Notes: generated from the sequence alone by a model not told the origin. A DNA stretch of 5,686 bases from Candidatus Mediterraneibacter gallistercoris (GCA_019119745.1 DWWI01000233.1:1-5686), one strand, 5' to 3'. Positions 1 through 5,686 are shown, counted from the stretch's first letter. A program made the numbers and translations.

Positions 1-600
1 ATCACAGTGGATCTCATCGGAGAGGACAAGCACGTGATACTTTACGCACAGATCGCCGATCCGCTCCAGCGTCTCCCTATCCCAGATTCTTCCCGCCGGA
101 TTCTGCGGATTGCACAAAAGGAGCAATGACGCCTGAGGATCCGAAAGTTTTTTCTCCAGATCTCCAAAGTCGATTTCATAGACGCCGTTTTCCAGTTTCA
201 GCCTGCTCTCAAGCACATTTCTTCCATTGTTCAAGATCGAGTTGAAGAATATATTGTATACCGGCGTCATGACAACAACTTTCTCCGCCACAGTGGTCAT
301 CTTCCTGACGATACTGGAAATTGCAGGCACGACTCCTGTACAGAAGATAAGCCAGTCTTTTTCTATCTCAAAGTGATGCCGGCTGCCCCACCATGTCTGA
401 TATGCCTCATACCACTCGTCCGGCACCACTGTATAACCGAATATTCCATGGGACGCGCGCCCGGCAATGGCTTCTGTCACGGCCGGAGCCGTGCGGAAAT
501 CCATATCCGCTACCCACATGGGAAGCTCCCCGTCCGGCACATCCCATTTCAGCGAGCCGGTATTTTTGCGGTCGATCATTTCATCAAAATTATATTTCAT
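1..600 (-). CDS. MalY/PatB-family PLP-dependent C-S lyase / aminotransferase (C-terminal part outside window)
   Basis: The first 200 codons of a fold-type I PLP enzyme are present, with no stop before the left edge. The start is the ATG at 600-598, preceded by GAAAGGA (616-610) at 9-nt spacing. The protein opens with MKYNFDEMIDRKNTGSLKWD, followed by LPMWVADMDF (26-35) and HGIFGYT (51-57), all hallmarks of the MalY/PatB branch. Visible PLP-site elements are the TGVVPAIS segment (88-95), TPVY (112-115), NPQNPAGR (164-171) and SDEIH (194-198), whose Asp should contact the pyridine nitrogen. The Schiff-base lysine would lie beyond the window. Known family members are cytosolic and cleave cystathionine or cysteine (beta C-S lyase); some act as aminotransferases, so the exact substrate is open. 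It is the third gene of the operon, 16 bp after the DUF3737 gene. Full-length relatives are about 390 residues, so roughly half is seen. Confidence 0.93.
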   Translation of the reverse strand, partial: MKYNFDEMIDRKNTGSLKWDVPDGELPMWVADMDFRTAPAVTEAIAGRASHGIFGYTVVPDEWYEAYQTWWGSRHHFEIEKDWLIFCTGVVPAISSIVRKMTTVAEKVVVMTPVYNIFFNSILNNGRNVLESRLKLENGVYEIDFGDLEKKLSDPQASLLLLCNPQNPAGRIWDRETLERIGDLCVKYHVLVLSDEIHCD

Positions 601-616
601 GCTGCATTATCCTTTC

Positions 617-1495
617 TCAAGCACAGGCACACTGCTTCTCATGGTCGATATCACTACAGATGATCCTTGTCTTTGACGGGTCGATCTTATCCTTTTCAAT
701 AATAAGATCACCGATATGCTCTGCGCGGATCGTACCTCCTGACGGGTTTAACACACTGTCGATCTTTCCGTGAACATCCGCGTCCACTGTAGAATATTCG
801 AAAGCAAGTGTCGTATTGATCAGCTTGCAGTTCTTCATCACGAGATTGTCGACATAACACATGCCCTGCAGACTTTCGATCGTACAGTTGACAAGAGTCA
901 GGTTCTTCGCATTCCAGCCAAGATATTCTCCTGAGATAAAGGAATCGTAAACCGTTACGTTTTCACTGTTCCAGAACGCGTCCTTAGAGAGCAGTTTTGC
1001 ATTGTGTATCTCTACATTCTTTGCTCCGTCGAAGGAATAATTGCCGTCCAGCTTAAAGTCATTGAGCACCATATCCGTGCAGTTCATGGCAAAATAATCA
1101 CCCTTTGCAGTAACCCAGTCCATTTTCACCTGTTCACAGCTCCAGAGCGTCTCCTGTGCATTCGGGAAATCTACGTTTTCCAGCACAACGCCGCGGCATC
1201 GTCTGAAATTCTTAGGCGCCTCGATCATGGCGTTTCTCACCGTAATATTATCCGTGTACCATACGCCTGCCCGCGCCATCTCAAACCATGTACAGTTCTC
1301 GGCAAGTATGTTTCTGCTGTACCAGAGCGGATATTTCCACTTGAACATACTGTCATACAGTTCAATATTCCGGCTCTCCTTGAGGGGTGACTCCCCGTCA
1401 TCAAAGACCGTATCATATATTTTAAGATCTTTTCCCATAAACAGCGGGCGTTCCCCTGTTAAATACTGTTGTCTGATTTCTTTCTTCTCATTCAT
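617..1495 (-). CDS. DUF3737-family repeat protein, predicted right-handed beta-solenoid
   Basis: This is a complete 292-residue protein that I recognise as a DUF3737-type protein of unknown function. The start ATG (1495-1493) follows AAAGGAAGAG (1513-1504). There is no signal peptide or membrane segment, so it is probably cytosolic. Residues about 41-232 form roughly ten rungs of 19-20 residues. Each opens with a pattern like S/A-x-N-(I/V)-x-(L/V)-x-(N/D), as in SRNIELYD, TDNITVRN, AKNVEIHN, SENVTVYD and AKNLTLVN, and closes with an aromatic pair or FW/GW (PLWY, GVWY, AFWN, LGWN). This periodicity is what a parallel beta-helix looks like in sequence. The N-terminus (1-40) and the tail after about 235 fall outside the repeat, and the end is Cys-rich (KQCACA). 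It sits between the 76-residue gene and the PLP enzyme, and its stop lies directly against the next ribosome binding site, so co-expression is likely. A sugar-active or binding function is possible from the fold alone, but no catalytic motif is visible. Confidence 0.9.
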   Translation of the reverse strand: MNEKKEIRQQYLTGERPLFMGKDLKIYDTVFDDGESPLKESRNIELYDSMFKWKYPLWYSRNILAENCTWFEMARAGVWYTDNITVRNAMIEAPKNFRRCRGVVLENVDFPNAQETLWSCEQVKMDWVTAKGDYFAMNCTDMVLNDFKLDGNYSFDGAKNVEIHNAKLLSKDAFWNSENVTVYDSFISGEYLGWNAKNLTLVNCTIESLQGMCYVDNLVMKNCKLINTTLAFEYSTVDADVHGKIDSVLNPSGGTIRAEHIGDLIIEKDKIDPSKTRIICSDIDHEKQCACA

Positions 1496-1514
1496 TATGA
1501 TCTCTTCCTTTCAT

Positions 1515-1745
1515 TTATGCTATATAATCCTTTTTAATCTGATAGAGCAGATAGTCCAGACAGGATATCTTTCTCTCTTCGCTGTGTACATTGTCCAGCA
1601 GTTCATCTCTGTGAAGCTCAAGCATGGCAATCTGGCGGTCAATGTCTTTTTCATCAAAATGCTCCATAAAATCATGTATCATTTCTTCACAGCAGCCTGC
1701 ATCTTTCAGATTTTGGATGAGATTCTCTCTGGAATCCGGTTTCAT
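1515..1745 (-). CDS. Small conserved-looking helical protein, 76 aa, function unknown
   Basis: This is the first gene of the leftward operon. The open frame begins at 1763, but I place the start at the ATG at 1745-1743. AAAGGA (1760-1755) sits 9 nt upstream of that ATG, while nothing like a ribosome binding site precedes the earlier one. The product is charged and predicted to be mainly alpha-helical: a first helix with RENLIQNLKDAGCCEEMIHDF (split as RENLIQNLKDAG and CCEEMIHDF), then a longer one around IDRQIAMLELHRDELLDNVH, ending in ISCLDYLLYQIKK. The Cys pair at 18-19 and the Cys at 62 are the only obvious candidates for metal or redox chemistry. The ISCLDYLLYQ ending resembles the C-terminal helix of some MerR-like and small clostridial proteins, but there is no DNA-binding domain. 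It has no signal peptide. The next start is 19 bp beyond its stop. I do not recognise a function. Confidence 0.8.
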   Translation of the reverse strand: MKPDSRENLIQNLKDAGCCEEMIHDFMEHFDEKDIDRQIAMLELHRDELLDNVHSEERKISCLDYLLYQIKKDYIA

Positions 1746-1804
1746 ATCAGTCCGTCCTTTCACATATAAGGCAAATGTTTTAAGCCTGCTTCGGCTGTCA
1801 TCTT

Positions 1805-1841
1805 ATCTTTCCTTATACAGTCTAGCACCGGATATTTTGAA
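1805..1841 (-). promoter_or_regulatory. Candidate weak sigma-A promoter of the leftward operon
   Basis: On the minus strand TTCAAA (1841-1836) is followed after 18 bp by TATAAG (1817-1812), giving a predicted start near 1805 and a leader of about 60 nt. Both hexamers deviate from consensus. That would suit a promoter needing an activator, and the LysR-type box lies about 73 bp upstream of the predicted start. The leader is too short for a typical riboswitch and shows only a 4-bp stem (AGCC/GGCT near 1783-1796). Confidence 0.45.
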
Positions 1842-1870
1842 TAGCAAATACTTTGTTGTAATGTATTTCC

Positions 1871-1885
1871 ATAGTTGAAACCTAT
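1871..1885. promoter_or_regulatory. LysR-type regulator box (T-N11-A dyad)
   Basis: ATAGTTGAAACCTAT is an inverted repeat with half-sites ATAGTT and ACCTAT. The second differs from the perfect complement AACTAT at one base, and the two are separated by 3 bp. It meets the T-N11-A rule for LysR-type boxes. It lies between the lysR gene and the divergent operon and covers the TTGAAA -35 element of the lysR promoter. Binding there would repress lysR and, at about -73 from the operon start, could activate the operon. Further ATAG tetramers at 1841, 1899 and 1925 may be parts of weaker sites. The assignment is inferred from pattern and position. Confidence 0.6.
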
Positions 1886-1903
1886 TTATATTCATGCTAT
1901 AGT
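1875..1903 (+). promoter_or_regulatory. Sigma-A promoter of the lysR gene (TTGAAA-N17-TATAGT, extended -10)
   Basis: TTGAAA (1875-1880) and TATAGT (1898-1903) are separated by exactly 17 bp, and TG at 1895-1896 adds an extended -10 element. The predicted start is near 1910, giving a leader of about 37 nt with a strong GGAGGT ribosome binding site at 1934-1939. The -35 hexamer is embedded in the LysR-type box, which predicts negative autoregulation. Confidence 0.7.
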
Positions 1904-1946
1904 TAATTAAAATCAATGTATGTAATAGAAACCGGAGGTACTTATC

Positions 1947-2837
1947 ATGGAATTACGTGTCCTTAATTATTTTCTCGCAATCGCAAGAGAACAGAGTATC
2001 GTACATGCCGCGGAGTCTCTTCACCTCTCCCAGCCAACCCTCTCCACACAGATCAAGAATCTCGAACAGGAATTGGGAAAACAGCTCTTCATCCGTGGGA
2101 CCAAAGGCACCCGGAAAGTCACGCTGACCGAAGAAGGGATGATCCTGCGCAAACGCGCCGAGGAGATACTCGATCTTGTAAAAAAAGCAGAAAACGAAAT
2201 AAAAACGAGCGATGACGTTATCATAGGAGACGTCTATATCGGCACCGGAGAGACAGACGGCATCCGTCTGATCGCAAAAGCGGCGAAAAAACTTCAGAAC
2301 CGCTATCCTGGCATCAGCTATCATCTCTCCAGCGGCAATTCATCTCTTGTATCTGAATATCTGGATAAAGGGCTTATCGACTTCGGAATCGTTTTCGGGG
2401 ATGTAGACCTGACAAAATACAATGTCCTCGAAATGCCCTACCATGATATCTGGGGTGTCCTCATGCGTAAGGATTCTCCTCTTGCAGAGAAGGGATCCAT
2501 CGCCCCCGGCGATCTGTACGATGTCCCTCTGATCCTCTCCCAGCAGGAATCTCAGGGCGGTACCCTTACCCAGTGGCTCGGAAGGGAACCGGACCAGCTC
2601 AACATCGCCGCCACCTACAACCTGATCTTCAACGCATCCCTTCTCGTTGATGAAGGACTTGGATACGCGATCGGGCTTGACAAGATCATTAACACGACCG
2701 GCGACAGCGATCTGTGCTTTCGTCCTCTGAATCCCAGACTGGAGAATAAAATGAATATCATATGGAAAAAATATCAAGTCTTTTCAAAACCTGTGGAAAA
2801 ATTTCTTGAGGTCCTCAAGCAGTCATTCAGGAAGTGA
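1947..2837 (+). CDS. LysR-family transcriptional regulator
   Basis: This is a complete 296-residue LysR-type regulator of normal family length. The ATG follows GGAGGT at 7-nt spacing. The N-terminal winged helix-turn-helix is clear: LNYFLAIAREQSI (6-18), AAESLHLSQPTLSTQIKNLE (21-40), then LGKQLFIR (43-50) and VTLTEEG (58-64), followed by the linker helix to about residue 87. The effector-binding domain (about 92-290) has the two-lobed periplasmic-binding-protein pattern, including IGTGETDG (98-105), YPGISYHLSSGNSS (120-133), LDKGLIDFGIV (139-149) and the hinge return VDEGLGYAIG (234-243). The ligand cannot be read from sequence. It is divergent from the 76-aa/DUF3737/MalY-PatB operon, with a candidate binding box between them, so that operon is its likely target. 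Its last 64 bp overlap the end of the convergent arginase-family gene, and no terminator hairpin is visible after its stop. Confidence 0.96.
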   Translation: MELRVLNYFLAIAREQSIVHAAESLHLSQPTLSTQIKNLEQELGKQLFIRGTKGTRKVTLTEEGMILRKRAEEILDLVKKAENEIKTSDDVIIGDVYIGTGETDGIRLIAKAAKKLQNRYPGISYHLSSGNSSLVSEYLDKGLIDFGIVFGDVDLTKYNVLEMPYHDIWGVLMRKDSPLAEKGSIAPGDLYDVPLILSQQESQGGTLTQWLGREPDQLNIAATYNLIFNASLLVDEGLGYAIGLDKIINTTGDSDLCFRPLNPRLENKMNIIWKKYQVFSKPVEKFLEVLKQSFRK

Positions 2838-3568
2838 TACAGCCGGTCATTCGTGATTTTATTAATTTCTTCATCTGCCATAAGCTCACGAAAAGGTTCC
2901 AGCAGACTGCACTCACCACAGATATCTGCGCCGATCACCTGCTGATGCTCAAAGACTTCCAGAAGCAGTTTCTCCAGAAGAGGAAAAGGCATCTCTCCCT
3001 GATCCCAGTTGGTCCGGGCACTGCTCCGGTCAAGGACATCTTTGTCAATCGAGATATAGATAGGCAGCTCCATATCAATCTGCGGAATCTTTTCGTGAAC
3101 TCTCTTCTCCTCTATCACCTCTCTGCTGATACAGATCAGCTTTTTATGGAACTCTGCCGGTATCTCATCGATTGTTTTCTGCTCCGGACCTGCCAGGATC
3201 AACTGTTCCAGGCAGGGATTGGTGCGGATCACATCGCCCGCCCAGTCTCCGCAGCTTATCATCCCGGGAAACTCCGGCGGCTGCATGTCACTGTGATTAT
3301 CATACAGCACAAGTGCGAAAGGTTCCCTGATCTTCTCTGTAAAAAACTTTGTAGCGTAATGATAATTCCCGCTGTCCAGAAAATGGATCCCGCAGGGACT
3401 GTAAGGCGCCAGCCGCTTTCTGATCTCTGCCGCCGCCTCTTCCGTACAGTACATGTCTGTGCCGCTGATATCTGTCAGATCGATACGTTTCAGCCCTTTT
3501 ACCTGTTTCTCGATATCTTCCGGGTAAATATGGGAAAAATCCAGTATGATGTTCTGTTCTGTCTTCAT
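2774..3568 (-). CDS. Arginase/ureohydrolase-fold family metalloprotein
   Basis: This is a 264-residue protein with the metal-binding signature of the arginase superfamily, though divergent elsewhere. Equivalents of the six Mn ligands can be picked out: His70 in DSGNYHYAT (65-73), Asp90/His92/Asp94 in LYDNHSDMQ (88-96), and Asp175/Asp177 in ISIDKDVLD (172-180). The Glu in GADICGECS (213-221) corresponds to the late active-site Glu region. Members hydrolyse amidino or related C-N bonds, but the loops that set specificity are not recognisable, so no substrate is assigned. The open frame continues upstream to an ATG at 3622. I prefer the ATG at 3568-3566: AGAAGGAAGGA lies upstream of it, and the predicted promoter would start transcription near 3618, inside the longer frame. 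The last 21 codons (C-terminus RNFSTGFEKT) overlap lysR antisense and may be a secondary extension. Confidence 0.82.
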   Translation of the reverse strand: MKTEQNIILDFSHIYPEDIEKQVKGLKRIDLTDISGTDMYCTEEAAAEIRKRLAPYSPCGIHFLDSGNYHYATKFFTEKIREPFALVLYDNHSDMQPPEFPGMISCGDWAGDVIRTNPCLEQLILAGPEQKTIDEIPAEFHKKLICISREVIEEKRVHEKIPQIDMELPIYISIDKDVLDRSSARTNWDQGEMPFPLLEKLLLEVFEHQQVIGADICGECSLLEPFRELMADEEINKITNDRLYHFLNDCLRTSRNFSTGFEKT

Positions 3569-3624
3569 AATGTTCCAGTCCTTCCTTCTGCTTTCAGCCT
3601 TGATACAAAACAGATCCGCCATCT

Positions 3625-3638
3625 ATTATAACACGGAT
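3625..3638 (-). promoter_or_regulatory. Extended -10 promoter of the arginase-family gene
   Basis: The minus strand reads TGT-TATAAT, a perfect -10 hexamer (3630-3625) with a TGN extension; no good -35 is present at 17 bp. The predicted start is near 3618, about 50 nt before the chosen start codon. ATCCG (3614-3618) and CGGAT (3634-3638) form a 5-bp dyad with a 15-bp centre flanking the -10, which could be an operator, but this is weak. The promoter lies just past the ancestral stop of the broken MATE gene, so the arginase-family gene can be expressed independently. Confidence 0.55.
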
Positions 3639-3652
3639 TTTATACCATAGAT

Positions 3653-4616
3653 TCAGGAACGGCCAAGCCATTGTCTCACCCGGCTGCGTTTTGTCAGAAA
3701 CGGAACTGTGAAAAGGACTGCCTTGCACACATTGTCCGCGATCATACAGTACCATACAGCGCGAAGTCCCAGCCCCCAGTACCGCACACAGAGAAACGTA
3801 AACAGGATACGCACATACCACATATCCGAAGCAGCTCACCATGCTGGTTCCAAGTACCGGCATTCCCACATCCGCACACTCTGCCAGCAGTTTTCTGTCC
3901 ACCGAAAACTCCCGGGCCTTCCAGCAAAGCTGGCTGTTTTTCCTGCAGGATACAAACATCAGAATACCGGAAAGCGCATAGGATACAGCCGAGGCAATTG
4001 CAGCGCCGTCCACTCCCAGATCCGCAGGATAGATCAGGAAATAGTTCAGCACAATATTCAGTCCGTTGGCCGCAAGGCTGATAAGCATCGGCGTCTTTGT
4101 ATCCTGCACCGCCCGGAGTGCCGCACCAAGAACCGTGCTTACATAGCGGAACACCAGCGGCACACTGATAATAAAGAAATAACGGGAAGCCTGATCCCGG
4201 ATCGCCGGCTCCGCTCCCATCCATACCGGAATATACGGGCACAGGATGAGTGACAGGATCTCGAGCAGCACCCCGGATACAAGAGCCAGAAACAGCGCCT
4301 GCTGGGACAGTTTCTTCACCTGCTTATCATCCCCTGCTCCTGACGCCTTGGATATCAGGACAAGGATAGCCGTACCGACAGCCCCGGATACACTGTTCAC
4401 AAGCCACGTTACATTCGTAGTGATGCTTACCGAAGCCGTCGCCTGTTCGCCGAGCTGTCCGACCATTGCAGTATCCACGTACTGGAGCAGCGTGGCAAGT
4501 ACTTCTTCCACGATTGTGGGGATGGATAAAAAGAGCAGCGTCCTTAAAATCTGCGCATAGCCGGAATCTCCCGGACGCTGCTGGATGTTTCTCCGGCTGA
4601 CGCTGTAATTACTCAC
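3653..4616 (-). pseudogene. MATE-family multidrug/Na+ antiporter, broken by an out-of-frame internal deletion
   Basis: The start is GTG at 4616-4614, inside the end of the upstream reductase gene (GTGAGTAA overlap). The first about 267 residues are a normal MATE N-terminal half plus TM7: SIPTIVEEVLATLLQYVDTA, AMVGQLGEQA, VWMGAEP, LGAALRAVQDTKTPM, NIVLNYFLIY, and GMPVLGTSMVSCFGYVV. At about 3825-3817 the frame changes. Continuing in the old frame gives a non-MATE tail to a stop at 3594. In another frame the true MATE C-terminus appears at once (MWYVRILFTFLCVRYWGLGL, AVWYCMIADNVCKAVLF, TVPFLTKRSRVRQWLGRS), ending in TGA at 3655-3653. The pieces sum to about 325 residues against a usual 440-450, so roughly 110-120 residues (about TM8-TM10) are gone and the frame is shifted. 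No working 12-helix transporter can be made. The predicted 340-residue product is an artefact of the lesion. Confidence 0.88.
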
Positions 4617-5686
4617 CGAAATACCTGCTGATCTCCTGCATCCTTGCCTCCTGCTTTACATGGAACGGACAGCGTGATTCGCAGTGACCGCACTGAATAC
4701 ATTCACCTGCTTTGACTTCCAGTTTATCATAATGTCCCTTTGCCATCTCGTCCCCGCAAGGGCAAGGTCATAGTACTTATTGATCATGCCCACGTTAAGC
4801 CCTTTCGGACAAGGCTGGCAGTGATTGCAGTACACACAGATCCCGTCCGCATTCTGAGGCGTGAACTGCCCGATCACAGAGTAGTCCTGTTCCTCCTCAG
4901 ATGCGTCCAGATAAGACAACACATCCTTTAAATCCTGCGAATTTCTCACACCCGGAAGTACCGTGAGAACTGCCGGACGATCAAGAGCGTACCGGATACA
5001 CTGCGTTTTCGTGAGAGCCTGTTTAAAAGGCGACGTCTTCGCATTCAGAAGCTGTCCGCCGCCGAAAGGCTTCATGACAGAGATTCCCACGCCCTCTCTC
5101 TCGCACTCCCGGTACAGTTTTCCCCTGTCAGAAGCTGTGCCGATGCCGTAATCGCCGGTGGAATAGTCGTATGCCGGGTTGATACTGAACATGACCATAT
5201 CGATCAGCCCGGTATCCAGAAACCGCCGGATGATCTCCGGGTCATGGGAGGACAGTCCCAGATGACGGATCACTCCGTTTTCCTTCAATGACTTCATATA
5301 ATCCCAGATTCCGCCAGACATGATCTTCTCATAATCACTCACTTCATCGATGCAATGTACGAATCCCATATCCGTGTAGTCCGTGTGCAGCATGGAAAGC
5401 TGGCTCTCGAATGTCTTTCTGATCTTCTTTAAGTCTCTCGTCCAGCCGTATTTTCCGCTGTCGTACACCGCGCCGAAGTGCATCTGAAGATAAACCTGTT
5501 CCCGTTTTCCCTCAAAAGCACGCGCATAGCACGGATAAGGCTTTGCCTCGGAAGCAGCCATGTCAAAGTAATTGACACCGCTCGCCAGAGCAAGCTTCAG
5601 CGTCTCTTCGATTTCCGCTTCACTCCCCTCATGGATAGATCCCATCCCGAGGCCGATCACACTGATCTTCTCCCCGCCGTGAGGGA
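4609..5686 (-). pseudogene. Ferredoxin-fused aldo/keto reductase, frameshifted near the C-terminus (N-terminus outside window)
   Basis: This is an aldo/keto reductase TIM barrel followed by a 2[4Fe-4S] ferredoxin-like tail. Coding continues to the right edge in frame (PHGGEKISVIGLGMGSIHEG), so the GTG at 5660 is internal. Counting from it, the barrel shows NYFDMAASEAKPY (30-42, catalytic Asp33), FVHCID (100-105, His102) and SVMKPFGGGQLL (194-205). The usual catalytic Lys position reads LQMHFGA (58-64), without Lys, so activity may be non-canonical. The first cluster motif CVYCNHCQPCP (275-285) is intact. After LALAG (about 303) the frame is lost at the four-G run (C4 at 4752-4755). The frame recovered by adding one G reads DEMAKGHYDKLEVKAG, then ECIQCGHCESRCPF, then HVKQEARMQEISRYFGE, ending with TAA at 4611-4609. 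As sequenced, translation stops at 4656 with an aberrant tail and no second cluster motif. The ancestral end overlaps the MATE GTG by 8 bp, implying coupled translation. Confidence 0.85.

Noticed and set aside
373..773. Plus-strand open frames of 69-126 codons over the PLP-enzyme start and the DUF3737 end
   Set aside because: They are antisense to two well-supported genes, have no family resemblance and no good ribosome binding sites.
1746..1763. ATG at 1763 as the start of the small protein
   Set aside because: The codons that would follow it contain the AAAGGA ribosome binding site for the ATG at 1745, and no ribosome binding site precedes 1763.
1227..1769. A 180-codon plus-strand frame with hydrophobic stretches, a possible membrane protein
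   Set aside because: It runs antisense to the DUF3737 start and the small-protein gene; the hydrophobicity is the complement of their acidic, helical codons, and there is no ribosome binding site.
1783..1796. AGCC-TGCTTC-GGCT hairpin in the operon leader as an attenuator or terminator
   Set aside because: The stem is only 4 bp and no run of T follows in the transcribed direction; too weak to call.
2834..3631. A 265-codon plus-strand open frame opposite the arginase-family gene
   Set aside because: Its translation is rich in Leu, His, Arg and Cys without any family motif, it lacks a convincing ribosome binding site, and the opposite strand encodes a recognisable metal-site protein over the same stretch.
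3594..3816. Tail of the 340-codon MATE reading frame past the deletion junction, read as genuine protein
   Set aside because: The tail has no MATE character, whereas a different frame over the same bases gives the expected MATE C-terminus and stop at 3653.
3742..4242. A 166-codon minus-strand frame within the MATE gene, Cys- and Gly-rich
   Set aside because: It is an out-of-frame shadow of the MATE N-terminal half; the Cys/Gly composition comes from reading MATE codons in the wrong phase.
5658..5660. GTG as the start of the aldo/keto reductase
   Set aside because: The frame stays open to the right edge and the upstream residues (PHGGEKIS) match the usual strand before IGLGMG in this family, so the true start is outside the window.

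Overview
The window looks like chromosomal DNA from an anaerobic, gut-type member of the Firmicutes, probably Lachnospiraceae or a close clostridial relative. The basis is moderate GC content, AAGGA/GGAGG ribosome binding sites, and protein families common in that group: a MalY/PatB-type PLP enzyme, a DUF3737 protein, a ferredoxin-fused aldo/keto reductase and a MATE exporter. This is a judgement from protein resemblance; no search was run. I saw no rRNA, tRNA, CRISPR array, insertion sequence or origin.

Left part (1-1946). A minus-strand operon reads leftward from an intergenic region at about 1746-1946. Its order is a 76-residue helical protein, a DUF3737 protein built from about ten 19-20-residue rungs (predicted beta-solenoid), and a MalY/PatB-type C-S lyase/aminotransferase that runs off the left edge. 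Gaps are 19 and 16 bp, each carrying a ribosome binding site. A LysR-type regulator is transcribed in the opposite direction (1947-2837). The shared intergenic region holds a near-perfect ATAGTT-N3-ACCTAT dyad with T-N11-A spacing. It covers the -35 box of the lysR promoter and lies about 73 bp upstream of a plausible start for the operon. This is the classical arrangement for an autorepressing, divergently activating LysR regulator.

Middle (2774-3652). An arginase-fold metalloprotein on the minus strand converges on lysR and overlaps its last 64 bp. It keeps all six expected metal ligands. It appears to have its own extended -10 promoter, which also argues for a start codon 54 bp inside the longest open frame.

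Right part (3653-5686). A translationally coupled minus-strand pair, a ferredoxin-fused aldo/keto reductase followed by a MATE transporter, is broken in both genes. The reductase has an apparent 1-nt deletion in a G run, which removes its second [4Fe-4S] motif. The MATE gene has lost an internal block of roughly 110-120 codons out of frame, with a short sequence at the junction that fits both flanks. Reading the alternative frames recovers the original C-termini of both proteins. The operon therefore looks recently decayed, although the G-run case could be a sequencing error.

The best candidate for an undescribed system is the LysR-controlled trio of small helical protein, DUF3737 solenoid and MalY/PatB lyase. 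The PLP enzyme and the regulator suggest amino-acid or sulfur metabolism, but the roles of the small protein and the solenoid are unknown.
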